Of a DNA stretch of 13,161 bases, positions 1 to 7,626 are shown one piece after another. The translations under genes and the position numbers were made by a program. Under the pieces are notes generated by a model. It had not been told where the DNA came from, made no database searches, and worked only from the letters and a program-made list of their open reading frames with translations. The stretch's first letter is position 1. Every line of letters starts with the position of its first letter. Origin of the DNA: CAZVBV01 sp964509975 (GTDB taxonomy: Bacteria > Patescibacteriota > Gracilibacteria > UBA4473); the NCBI GenBank assembly GCA_964509975.1, contig CAZDZO010000025.1, positions 1-13,161 on the forward strand, in the 5' to 3' direction.

Positions 1-2465
1 GCGTGTATGGTAAAGTCCTCACACAAGAAGAAATTATCAATGATATGCAGTCTGGGGTCGCGAATTTTAAGATTTATCAATCAGCAACTGCTACTGGAAC
101 CTACACCACTCTTGCCAGTAATCCTGCTTCCGCTACGGGCGGAACTATAACTGATGTGGGAGGATATCGAGTACACACCTTTACAAGTAATGGAACGTTC
201 ACTCCTTCTGCAGATATGGATGTTGACGTTTTGATTGTTGGAGGGGGAGGAAGTGGAGGAGGAAGACATGGTGGTGGAGGAGGGGGTGGTGGTGTTATTC
301 ATATAACTGGAGCAACCCTTCCATCTGGTGGTTACCCTGTAGTAATTGGTGCTGGTGGTGCCGCTGTTGGTGGTACGGGCGTTGTTGGAAATGATGGTGG
401 AGATACCACTTTTATTGGTGAAACAGCCAAAGGTGGGGGTGGAGGTGGTTCTTATTCTAGCCAAAATGGAAGAACTGGAGGTTCTGGAGGTGGCGGCGGT
501 TATGCTGGTTCTACGGCAGGTTCGTCTAATCAAGGCGCTCCGGTTCTGACCTATGGGGGAACAGGAACGGTATATGGTAATGCTGGTGGAGCAAGTAGTC
601 ATCATGCTGATGGTGGTGGTGGAGGAGGAGCCGGTAGTGTTGGTGATCCAACGGATGGAACCTATGGTGGTGACGGAGGAGCCGGTATACAAATAAATAT
701 AGATGGAAATAATTATTATTGGGGTGCTGGTGGAGGGGGTGGTGTTTGGACTGACGGAAGTGCTGGTGAAATTTCTGGTGGTAATGGAGGAATTGGTGGT
801 GGAGGAGCGGGAGGACGCGGTTCAACAACAGGAGGAACTCCCCCTACTGGTGCACAATTAGCAATAGGGGGTGATTCTGCTCTAAATTCAGGAGGAGACA
901 CACCATCTGCCACATGGAATTCTTGGGGAGGTGCTGGTGGTGCAAACACTGGTGGAGGTGGAGGTGGTTCAGGTCAAGCTGATTACTTGAGTTATGGATC
1001 AATTGGTGGCGCTGCCGGAGGATCTGGTATCGTTATCGTCCGCTATCTACGAAACGCCATTTCTAATGATAACTACTCTGACACCACAGCCACAGATGAC
1101 ACTGCTCCAGCGGCCGTCACAGGACTCGGTGGAGATGCACTCAGCACCTGGACCACAGATGCCACACCAACGGTTACCTGGACAGATGCCACCGACTCTG
1201 GGGATGATTATTACTACTATGTGAATGCTTATGATCAGTTAGGAAATGCTGATCATTATTCTCAAATACCACCTTCTGATTTAAGAGAACTTGGAACCAA
1301 TATTGTTTGGGATTTTGATGGTGATGCAGGCGTTTGGGATGTTCAAACTGATACAAATTCTTATAATGGTGGACAAATAAAATTAAATTATCTCAATGTC
1401 GATCAAGACACGTGGTATCGATTTGAATATGAAATAAAAGGAACTGATGGAGCCCCTATTCGTCTCGATACAAATCATTCTTATCCCGGAGAAGCATCCA
1501 ATGATCTTATTAATAGCACTTCTTCGAGTGGCCCATCAACTATGAATTCTACAACATGGAGTAATCGAGCCTTCACTTACAAAACAAACTCCTACGGAGC
1601 GGAACAAATGAAAGTGTATAACTTCATAGGAACTGGTAACGTTGATGCAACGTATCAAATACGAAATATCCACCTTTATAAAATTGACTCTTCCACCGTC
1701 ATCACCGGTCTCTATGGATATGCAACAAGCTGGACTCAAGGCACCACTGATATCACAAGCACGACAAAGAATGTAGAAAGTGGTGCACAAACACTCACTT
1801 CATCAACTCTCACCAGTGCGGCTGATTGGTATCTTAACATTCGTTCTGTTGATGGCGCTGGGAACTGGGATGCTTCTGGTGACACCGTGCACCGTGGACC
1901 ATTTCAAATCGATACCACCACTCCAGATATCGTAGCTGTAGATGCAGGAGCTTCTTCTGGAGACAGGACAAGCTTAACCTCTGCAACCTGGTTCACCTAC
2001 CCTGATATAGGAAGTGATGATGCGATTTCGTTCAGCTGGACTGATCCCTCTTCAGTTTCCAATGATACGTTCTACTACGAACTCAATGGAACCCCATCAG
2101 ATGCTATTACTGGAGATGAAGCCACAACAACCAATCCATATGTCGATGCCATTGCTATTACCGATGGTGTGAACTATCTCCATGTGCGTCCAAAGAACGG
2201 TGCGGGAACATGGGGAACAGAAAGAATTTTCATCATCAATTATAACCGATGCGCTCCTCCAGCATCAGGAGACTGGGCTCCCCCACGAAGTTGTACCATC
2301 ACAAGTCAAACCTACACCGTGTATGGAAACGTTATCATTTACAACGGCGTCACTTTCCGAATTGAAGGAACCACAAACATTGAGTTTAGTGGAGCCGATC
2401 GAAAAATCCGCGTCCAACCAGGAGGAAAAATCGAACAAGCCGACACCGCCGGATTTAATAAATAA
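1..2465 (+). CDS. Mosaic glycine-rich/Ig-like surface protein, 3' part
   Basis: This is the C-terminal 820 or so residues of a larger protein; the frame is open at the left edge (codons start at base 3), so the true start lies outside. Residues 1-20 (YGKVLTQEEI) resemble the end of a LamG/concanavalin-like fold. Residues about 46-349 form one glycine-rich domain: it opens with GGYRVHTF and DVDVLIVGGGG, runs through many GGGG tracts and closes with SGIVIVRYL, the pattern of the bacterial glycine-rich domain family. Then come an Ig/FN3-like module from about 366, a carbohydrate-binding-like beta module at about 430-565, and two more Ig-like modules to about 750. The last 70 residues begin CAPP and contain GNVIIYNGVTFRI, like the first rungs of a beta-helix. 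No membrane helix or sortase motif is seen in this part. It is probably secreted or cell-surface; its ligand is unknown. It converges with the SLH gene, with 41 bases between the stops. Confidence 0.85.
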   Translation, partial: VYGKVLTQEEIINDMQSGVANFKIYQSATATGTYTTLASNPASATGGTITDVGGYRVHTFTSNGTFTPSADMDVDVLIVGGGGSGGGRHGGGGGGGGVIHITGATLPSGGYPVVIGAGGAAVGGTGVVGNDGGDTTFIGETAKGGGGGGSYSSQNGRTGGSGGGGGYAGSTAGSSNQGAPVLTYGGTGTVYGNAGGASSHHADGGGGGGAGSVGDPTDGTYGGDGGAGIQINIDGNNYYWGAGGGGGVWTDGSAGEISGGNGGIGGGGAGGRGSTTGGTPPTGAQLAIGGDSALNSGGDTPSATWNSWGGAGGANTGGGGGGSGQADYLSYGSIGGAAGGSGIVIVRYLRNAISNDNYSDTTATDDTAPAAVTGLGGDALSTWTTDATPTVTWTDATDSGDDYYYYVNAYDQLGNADHYSQIPPSDLRELGTNIVWDFDGDAGVWDVQTDTNSYNGGQIKLNYLNVDQDTWYRFEYEIKGTDGAPIRLDTNHSYPGEASNDLINSTSSSGPSTMNSTTWSNRAFTYKTNSYGAEQMKVYNFIGTGNVDATYQIRNIHLYKIDSSTVITGLYGYATSWTQGTTDITSTTKNVESGAQTLTSSTLTSAADWYLNIRSVDGAGNWDASGDTVHRGPFQIDTTTPDIVAVDAGASSGDRTSLTSATWFTYPDIGSDDAISFSWTDPSSVSNDTFYYELNGTPSDAITGDEATTTNPYVDAIAITDGVNYLHVRPKNGAGTWGTERIFIINYNRCAPPASGDWAPPRSCTITSQTYTVYGNVIIYNGVTFRIEGTTNIEFSGADRKIRVQPGGKIEQADTAGFNK

Positions 2466-2470
2466 TATAA

Positions 2471-2533
2471 GAATTCGGATCCGGATCCGAGGTAGGATCC
2501 GAATCCCTACCCGGATCCGGATCCGAAGAATTC
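2471..2533. repeat. GGATCC-rich long palindrome between convergent genes
   Basis: The left arm GAATTCGGATCCGGATCCG (2471-2489) is the reverse complement of the right arm (2512-2533), except for three extra bases (GAA) before the final GAATTC. Inside, GGTAGG (2491-2496) and CCTACC (2506-2511 region) can pair to prolong the stem. It starts 6 bases after the stop of the plus-strand gene and contains the TAG stop (2507-2509) and last codons (GSGSG) of the minus-strand SLH gene. It could work as a bidirectional terminator: the minus-strand side is followed by a T-rich TTATATTATTTATT, the plus side lacks a T run. Bases 2474-2507 are repeated at 2675-2709. Confidence 0.8.
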
Positions 2534-4978
2534 AAATATCAACTTCAGCGCTTCAGCACGGGTGAGTTTATTATGTGGACGGAAAGTCCCATCACCATAG
2601 CCCTTTACCATACCGCGTTCAACGGCTTCCCCAACCCATGGCTTCTCCCACCCCATCACATCGGAGAAATTCAATTCCGGATCCGGATCCGGGATAGGAT
2701 CCGGATCCCAACCACCAACCGATAACAAAATCTTCACCCCCTCCGCCCGCGTCAAACTCTGCAATGGGCGGAACGTTCCGTCTGGATATCCCTTTATGAT
2801 ACCTTTTTGTGCTAATATTTTTACCGCGTCAAAATAAGCCGGATCATGCACATCTAAAAAAGAAACCCCTCCTACCCTCCCCTTAGCAGGGGAGGAGAGG
2901 AGATTTTGTTCCAATCCAAAAGCTTTCACCACCATCACTACAAACTCCGCTCGATCAACTGGACGATTCGGATGAAGTTTTCCATTAAGCGCTGGTTCAA
3001 GCAGTCCTTCTTTTACCGCCCGCACGATATAATCATGTGCCCAGTGGTTCTCATCGTAATCTTTGAAAAACGCTCTATCAGAGAGCTTTTGTACTTCTCT
3101 CTCCCCTTCTCGAATAGAAAGACAACGAAACTCCGTACAAAAATCTACCTCACTCGCGACACCAAATCCTTCCGCTACAAATTGAGGAAACTGCAAAAAT
3201 AACGCTTTCTGTGCTTCTGAAAATGGCGCAATATGAATCAACGTTTCGAGTCGTGCAAGTTCTGGAAAGTTAAACTGACGCCACCCCTTCTCATAGGAGT
3301 ACAATGGCACTCCATCAAGAAATCTAATATTCTCCCCCTCGTAGGGGGAGCTAGAGGGGGTATTTTCCAATCTCAAAATCTCTGCCATCAAATTTTTTCT
3401 GGAAACATTCTTTAATTTTTTTTCTAATTCAGAACGAGTTGTCCGATCATTAAAAAATTCTGTCGAAACTCCAAAGGTTCGTCCAATTGCCAAAAGTGCA
3501 TCTATTTTTTCCTCCTTCTCCTTTTGGGAAAAGGATTGAGGACGAGAGGACAAAAATGATTGTAAGATTTCTGCTATTTTTAAGATACTCCACTCCCGTG
3601 GCACAAAATGCGCCTCTGAAGTGTTTTTTCCCTGAGATGATCTACTCGTTCGTCCTGTGAAGAAAAACGGCTGAGAACGCATTTTGGAGGGAAAAAATTG
3701 AGGGAGTTTATATTGTATTTCCCACTCATTAGGTTGAACAACTTTTGTGTTCAACAATTGGAGCTTTTTCAAAAATTCTGTTTTTTCGATCAAACTTGGA
3801 CTCGACCGAAAAAGTTTAAGAGGGAATCCTCCTGAAAGTTTTGAGAAAAATGCGATATCATTATCCAAATTTTCTGCGAACTGTAACAAAACATAGGTTT
3901 CTGAAATTTCTTTATCCCAAAAAATATTGGAATCCGAACCGAGTGTGGTCTCATCGGTTAAAAGAAACACCAGACGATTCTCTGGATCGACAGTCCATCC
4001 GTGACGTACTCCCGTGAGTGCTTTTATAATGTCGGTCTTCCCTACTGGCGCAATGCCTGACAAAAAGCTGAAGAAATCTTTTTTGAAATCAAATGTATTG
4101 ATTTGAAATTCTTCATCGTGCCACTCAATTCCATCTGCAAAAAATCCAATCCGAATGCGCACATCTTCAAACGTTTCGAGCAAAAACTCCGTCCAATCTT
4201 TTGTTCTTTGCCAAGGGAGTCCCGTCAAAGACCCCGATCGATCAATAAGGATGGTGATTTCTTGGATATCTTTTTTAGTTGGTGGAACAAACTTTGCTCC
4301 ATAATCCATTCCTAAATAAGGCATGCTTATTTCCGCTTCTTCAACCAAAGACCAATAAAAAGAAACTGCCTGTTTTTCAGTTCCAGACCACAACAACGCT
4401 GTTTGATTCTTTGTCGAAACGAGCGCTGAATTATCAAGTGAGTGCATAAAATGTGCCACTGGTTCTGCCAGCATAAAAGAAATTTCCGTGGGGATCGTAT
4501 CAACGCATTCCTCTAAATAGAGCTGCACAAAAGAAAAATCATCTTGTATCTTTATTGGAATGTTGAACACTTTTTTTGTTCGAACTTTTTGTTGCGCCGG
4601 AAGAATAATTCCTTCCGATCGAAATAGTGTGGGATATTTGTTCGCACCGAATCCAAAGAAGCGAACATCTTTCGTTATTTCTGCCTGCTGATACAGATAT
4701 TCTAATCGTTCCTTTTCTTCAATAACCGAATACGGGCGTCCTTCCATATTTACAAAAAAATTCTTCACAACCGCACCTTTTTCAAGTGGCTCAATTTCTC
4801 GAAACACCTGTTCTTTTTTTGTAGGATTCAGAAATTCTATTGAAATTTCCACGTGTGCCATATCCCCTTCAACCACTATTTTTACCTCTTTCTGAAGCAC
4901 TTCGACCGCATCATTTGTAAAAAAGGCCGATGCACTATTGGTCAAAAAAATAAAAAAGACGAGTTTCCAGAGTTTCAT
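2507..4978 (-). CDS. VIT-like / vWA / triple-SLH S-layer-anchored protein
   Basis: An 823-residue exported protein. Residues 1-18 are a signal peptide (basic start, hydrophobic core, SASA then FF). Residues about 22-180 resemble a VIT domain (vault / inter-alpha-trypsin inhibitor type, with EISIEFLNPT and LPAQQKV). The vWA domain spans about 238-400 with a complete MIDAS: D246-x-S248-x-S250, T315 and D342 (LLTDET), so metal-dependent ligand binding is expected. A charged helical linker (about 460-540) leads to a region with C614 and C619, then three SLH repeats at about 637-690, 706-756 and 769-820, with GYPDGTFRP, GYGDGTFRP and LTRAE signatures. SLH domains bind secondary cell-wall polymers, so the protein is inferred to sit on the cell surface. 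The start is supported by GGAG five bases upstream and by the signal peptide. Short palindromic repeats encode linker residues at about 540-550, 694-705 and 757-767 and the C-terminal GSGSG. It lies downstream of the PKD/pilin genes but behind a terminator-like hairpin. Confidence 0.9.
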   Translation of the reverse strand: MKLWKLVFFIFLTNSASAFFTNDAVEVLQKEVKIVVEGDMAHVEISIEFLNPTKKEQVFREIEPLEKGAVVKNFFVNMEGRPYSVIEEKERLEYLYQQAEITKDVRFFGFGANKYPTLFRSEGIILPAQQKVRTKKVFNIPIKIQDDFSFVQLYLEECVDTIPTEISFMLAEPVAHFMHSLDNSALVSTKNQTALLWSGTEKQAVSFYWSLVEEAEISMPYLGMDYGAKFVPPTKKDIQEITILIDRSGSLTGLPWQRTKDWTEFLLETFEDVRIRIGFFADGIEWHDEEFQINTFDFKKDFFSFLSGIAPVGKTDIIKALTGVRHGWTVDPENRLVFLLTDETTLGSDSNIFWDKEISETYVLLQFAENLDNDIAFFSKLSGGFPLKLFRSSPSLIEKTEFLKKLQLLNTKVVQPNEWEIQYKLPQFFPSKMRSQPFFFTGRTSRSSQGKNTSEAHFVPREWSILKIAEILQSFLSSRPQSFSQKEKEEKIDALLAIGRTFGVSTEFFNDRTTRSELEKKLKNVSRKNLMAEILRLENTPSSSPYEGENIRFLDGVPLYSYEKGWRQFNFPELARLETLIHIAPFSEAQKALFLQFPQFVAEGFGVASEVDFCTEFRCLSIREGEREVQKLSDRAFFKDYDENHWAHDYIVRAVKEGLLEPALNGKLHPNRPVDRAEFVVMVVKAFGLEQNLLSSPAKGRVGGVSFLDVHDPAYFDAVKILAQKGIIKGYPDGTFRPLQSLTRAEGVKILLSVGGWDPDPIPDPDPELNFSDVMGWEKPWVGEAVERGMVKGYGDGTFRPHNKLTRAEALKLIFEFFGSGSG
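2675..2709. repeat. Second copy of the GGATCC-rich repeat, in-frame in the SLH gene
   Basis: This 35-base segment matches 2474-2507 in the same orientation with one indel and about three substitutions. On the coding (minus) strand it reads DPDPIPDPDP, the linker between the second and third SLH repeats. The copy at the gene's end is read in another frame and gives GSGSG, so the DNA rather than the peptide is what is shared. Confidence 0.75.
2866..2897 (-). repeat. REP-like palindromic element, copy A (inside SLH gene)
   Basis: The hairpin CCTCCCC (2876-2882), TTAGCA loop, GGGGAGG (2889-2895) is flanked by ACCCCTCCTA. On the minus strand it reads as a G/C-rich stem-loop followed by a GGGTAGGAGGGGT tail. 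It encodes SSPAKGRVGGVS (residues about 695-706) between SLH repeats 1 and 2. It shares its plan with copies at 3332-3362 and 12658-12689: C-rich arm, short loop, G-rich arm, then a further G run. Confidence 0.7.
3332..3362 (+). repeat. REP-like palindromic element, copy B (inside SLH gene)
   Basis: The hairpin CTCCCCCT (3332-3339), loop CGT, AGGGGGAG (3343-3350) is followed by CTAGAGGGGGT. It lies in the opposite orientation to the gene and encodes the peptide TPSSSPYEGEN between LRLEN and IRFLDG. The repeated EN on both sides could mark an insertion boundary, but this is only suggestive. It is closest in form to the intergenic copy at 12658-12689. Confidence 0.7.
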
Positions 4979-4983
4979 TCACA

Positions 4984-4987
4984 CTCC
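4984..4987 (-). promoter_or_regulatory. Shine-Dalgarno site of the SLH gene
   Basis: On the minus strand GGAG lies five bases before the ATG at 4978. This is one of only two recognisable SD sites in the window and supports the chosen start. The overlapping minus-strand TGATACAAT (4988-4996) resembles an extended -10 box. If it were the active promoter, transcription would start almost at the ATG and exclude the SD, so at most one of the two readings holds. Confidence 0.5.
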
Positions 4988-5020
4988 ATTGTATCACAGA
5001 CCGAATTCGAATTCTCCTTA

Positions 5021-5056
5021 ATCAAAACGCAGGAGCGACGGCGCCGTCGCTCCTGC
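5021..5056 (-). terminator. Perfect GC-rich palindrome, likely terminator of the PKD/pilin unit
   Basis: GCAGGAGCGACGGC (5029-5042) is followed directly by its exact reverse complement (5043-5056). Transcribed from the minus strand it would fold into a stem of about 12 pairs with a four-base loop, followed by GTTTTGATT. This fits intrinsic termination after the PKD gene. The perfect, GC-rich symmetry in AT-rich surroundings also suggests a dispersed repeat; only one copy is present here. Confidence 0.55.
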
Positions 5057-5105
5057 ATTGTAGTCGCAAATCCATATTCGCTATCGTGACAATTTAACCG
5101 AACGA

Positions 5106-5125
5106 ACGAGATTGGGGAATCTCGT
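5106..5125. repeat. Short hairpin ACGAGATT-GGGG-AATCTCGT
   Basis: Eight-pair perfect stem with a GGGG loop in the gap after the PKD gene. No T run follows on either strand, so a terminator role is not supported by itself. Confidence 0.5.
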
Positions 5126-5137
5126 CTACAATACTGG

Positions 5138-5160
5138 ATCCTTCAGTCAAGCTGAAGGAT
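5138..5160. repeat. Short hairpin ATCCTTCAG-TCAAG-CTGAAGGAT
   Basis: Nine-pair perfect stem with a five-base loop, 26 bases past the stop of the PKD gene in minus-strand direction. Its sequence resembles dispersed intergenic palindromes of the ATCCTTC...GAAGGAT type known from many bacterial genomes. It may protect the 3' end of the transcript. Confidence 0.5.
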
Positions 5161-5186
5161 GAGGGAGGGATGAATGAATGAATTAA

Positions 5187-7550
5187 TTAATTCTTCTCCT
5201 CTGTCACCGTTACCTTCTTTGAAAAAGAAGAGACCACTCCTTTCGGATCAGTGATTTTGAGCGTAACGTCAAAATCTCCGGCAAACCCATACACATGTGT
5301 TGGCATGAAACTTCGCGATACCGCTCCATCTCCAAAACTCCAAAGGTATTCTGCAACCGTTCCGGTTGAAGCCGTTGGATCAAATTGCACTTCAAGACCA
5401 TTCTCAATATTCGGAATCGTTTCAAAATCCGCACTCAAGGGAAGTGATCTTACAGATATGAGAACCTGTGTACTATCCACTTCCTGCTCAGAGGTAAGAA
5501 TCGTGAGATTTACCGGAAATGTTCCCACACTATCGAATTCATACGAAAGCTTCGCTCCTGCAGGAATCGGTTCTTTCCCTGGAAATTGCCATGTATAAAG
5601 CACTATTTCCCCTCGATCTGTCGTAGAAGCAGAACCATCAAATTCGACCGTCAAAGGAACTGTTCCGTAGCTCGGTGTTGTAGTAATACGAGCCTGAACA
5701 CCTGATCGATCCACCACAACTTTCTGAACAGTTGTAATTTTATTTTCGAAAGAATCAATGATATGTAATGTCAGATTATATTCACCCGACTCTTTGTATA
5801 CAAAGGTAGCCGTCTCACTAAAACTATCGACCTCCCCATCTCCTTCGAAATCCCATTGCCATTCGACAGGATTATGAATCTCTGAGGTATCAGCCGAAAG
5901 GGCTACTTCAAACGGTGAAGACCCCACTAATGATGCCCCTTCTACGACCGCAGGATTGGTAACAATTCTCAATTTTGCATCACTCATCTGTGGTACCACT
6001 CGAATCACTTGATCTACTTTATCCCGTTCTCCGACATCATTTTCAATAATCAAAGAAACCAGATATTCTCCTGGTTCACGTAAAGTTCGTTGCAACTTCC
6101 GACCAGGAATTGCATCTTGCTCTCCCTCAATTTGCCATTCGTAAGAAATGATATTTCCAAAACGCGTATAAGACTGCCCTCCTGAAAGATTAAGTTCAAG
6201 CGGTGGCACCCCTTCAAACCCTTTTTCCGAGGTAATCCGTGCTTGGATATTTTCTTCTGACTGCTGAACAACAATTACTTTTTCTGCTACATCACTATCA
6301 TTGTTTGTTCCCGTAACCCGCAAAGAAACGTTCACATCTCCTACTTTGGAATAGGTTGTTTTTATTTCTGTTTTATCTCCTCCCAATATTTCATATTTCC
6401 CATCTCCATCCAAATCCCACTCATAAAGTACAATATTCCCATCAGGATCATTCGAATCTTTCGCAGAAAATTGAACCGTAAACGGCACTGGTCCCACCTC
6501 TTTATTCGCACTAAACACCGCTTGCACGGCTTCATTTACAATCACCGCTTCTCGCGTCGCCGTATACGTTTTTTCTGTTTGAGCCGAAGGTGAGAAATAA
6601 TCAACATCGACCGTTATGGTATATTTCCCATTATTCGGTCCTTTTTTCAAAAACCGATACGTCACCTGTGGACCAGTTGCATCATAAACTCCATCTCCAT
6701 TAAAATCCCAATTAATTTGCCGAACGAGTTCCGGATCAATCTGTTTAAAAAGCTCTGTTCCAACATCAAATGAGACTGTTACCGGTGCGTGCAACCCAAT
6801 AATACGTTCTGGCATTGAAAGAATAATTGATTTATTGATTTTTTTATGTTCCGCATTGACATTGGTAATAAGCCAAAAGAGACCTACCCAAACAACACAT
6901 ACCGTTATAAAAATACCAAGGAAAAACGCTGACTTCTTCCCATATTCTCCACGATTAACAGCTTCTTTTCCCAGCATCAACCATTGGAAAAATTTAACGA
7001 GTGTTCCAATCAAAAAGAAAATTGCTAAAAATCCAAAGATATAATTTGTCAGAGTAAGCAAGGTTGATTGGAGATCTGTTTCTTGAATATTCAACGCTTC
7101 AAATAAGGGGTTTGAGACATTTCCTCCCAAAAGCCCCCACAGTAAAAGTACATAAAAAACCGCGAGCAAAATTCCTCCAAATCCGATAAACCATCGAAAG
7201 AGCGTCCAAGCTCCTACTTTCTTTTTTGGGGTAAGCGCCTCAACCGCAGCTGGTTCTTCTGTTTTTTTCAAGTCTTTTGGAAGCTCTTCTGGAAGTTCTT
7301 CTGGAAGTTCTTCTTCATGAATATCTTCCTCCACCACTTCTGTTGATTGAACGGGTGGTTCCACCGGTGGTTCTGTCTCAACAGGCGCCTGAGTTTCCGC
7401 AGGTGATTCTGTTGCAACAGGAATAACTGGCTCTTCTGCAGGAGTTGGTTCTACAGGTTCAACCTGTGGAAGAGAAGTATTTGGTGTTGACGTTTCTCCT
7501 TCGTTTTCTGGAGATACCGGAACGGGATTTTGGTTTTTGTTTTCGTCCAT
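5187..7550 (-). CDS. Three-pass membrane protein with six PKD-like domains
   Basis: 787 residues. Residues 1-110 are a Pro/Glu/Thr-rich, strongly acidic tail with no predicted fold, containing a LPEELPEELP repeat and ending in KKK. Three membrane helices follow at about 119-142, 163-188 and 208-230. Lysine/arginine-rich stretches before helix 1 and between helices 2 and 3 place the N-terminus in the cytoplasm and the rest outside. Six PKD-like beta domains lie at about 244-337, 341-428, 435-518, 525-613, 618-701 and 706-784. Several keep the YEWDLDGDG-type motif and the GxYxVxLxV strand; domains 3 and 5 have diverged. PKD domains usually mediate protein or carbohydrate contacts in exported proteins. 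It is probably co-transcribed with the upstream PKD and pilin genes, 76 bases away, though a weak promoter lies in that gap. The function is unknown; a structural or scaffold role is inferred. Confidence 0.88.
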   Translation of the reverse strand: MDENKNQNPVPVSPENEGETSTPNTSLPQVEPVEPTPAEEPVIPVATESPAETQAPVETEPPVEPPVQSTEVVEEDIHEEELPEELPEELPKDLKKTEEPAAVEALTPKKKVGAWTLFRWFIGFGGILLAVFYVLLLWGLLGGNVSNPLFEALNIQETDLQSTLLTLTNYIFGFLAIFFLIGTLVKFFQWLMLGKEAVNRGEYGKKSAFFLGIFITVCVVWVGLFWLITNVNAEHKKINKSIILSMPERIIGLHAPVTVSFDVGTELFKQIDPELVRQINWDFNGDGVYDATGPQVTYRFLKKGPNNGKYTITVDVDYFSPSAQTEKTYTATREAVIVNEAVQAVFSANKEVGPVPFTVQFSAKDSNDPDGNIVLYEWDLDGDGKYEILGGDKTEIKTTYSKVGDVNVSLRVTGTNNDSDVAEKVIVVQQSEENIQARITSEKGFEGVPPLELNLSGGQSYTRFGNIISYEWQIEGEQDAIPGRKLQRTLREPGEYLVSLIIENDVGERDKVDQVIRVVPQMSDAKLRIVTNPAVVEGASLVGSSPFEVALSADTSEIHNPVEWQWDFEGDGEVDSFSETATFVYKESGEYNLTLHIIDSFENKITTVQKVVVDRSGVQARITTTPSYGTVPLTVEFDGSASTTDRGEIVLYTWQFPGKEPIPAGAKLSYEFDSVGTFPVNLTILTSEQEVDSTQVLISVRSLPLSADFETIPNIENGLEVQFDPTASTGTVAEYLWSFGDGAVSRSFMPTHVYGFAGDFDVTLKITDPKGVVSSFSKKVTVTEEKN
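7279..7314. repeat. Three 12-base tandem repeats in the PKD gene
   Basis: GGAAGCTCTTCT, GGAAGTTCTTCT and GGAAGTTCTTCT follow each other directly. On the coding strand they encode the repeated (E)ELP units of the acidic cytoplasmic tail. The unit is a multiple of three, so copy-number change would lengthen or shorten the tail without a frameshift. Confidence 0.85.
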
Positions 7551-7580
7551 ATTTTTAAAAAAACGGATTTTCTGCCCCTA

Positions 7581-7610
7581 ATGATGACCGATGTTACCCC
7601 TTCTTGTCAA
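7581..7610 (-). promoter_or_regulatory. Possible promoter before the three-pass PKD gene
   Basis: The minus strand has a perfect TTGACA (7605-7610), an 18-base spacer and CATCAT (7581-7586, four of six matches to the -10 consensus), 30 bases before the ATG. It sits in the 76-base gap after the upstream PKD gene. The weak -10 makes this tentative; read-through from the pilin promoter is equally plausible. Confidence 0.3.
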
Positions 7611-7626
7611 AATTTTTAGACACACT

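Larger units (their letters stand above)
4979..5186. other. Gap with three stacked hairpins between PKD and SLH genes
   Basis: No coding region is seen in these 208 bases. They contain, in minus-strand transcription order, a hairpin at 5138-5160, a hairpin at 5106-5125 and a perfect 28-base palindrome at 5029-5056. There is also a doubled GAATTC at 5003-5014. Next to the PKD gene's stop lies a short run of ATGA/ATTA units (5170-5189). Confidence 0.7.

Noticed and set aside
81..949. Several open frames on the minus strand and in other plus frames opposite the glycine-rich region
   Set aside because: They are Ser/Thr-, His- or Pro-rich mirror products of the GGT/GGA repeats, lack a plausible domain, and overlap a clearly real domain on the plus strand.
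2471..2533. Adjacent EcoRI (GAATTC) and BamHI (GGATCC) sites suggesting vector polylinker contamination
   Set aside because: The sites form a natural palindrome, a diverged copy lies in-frame within the SLH gene 200 bases away, and no vector sequence is visible.
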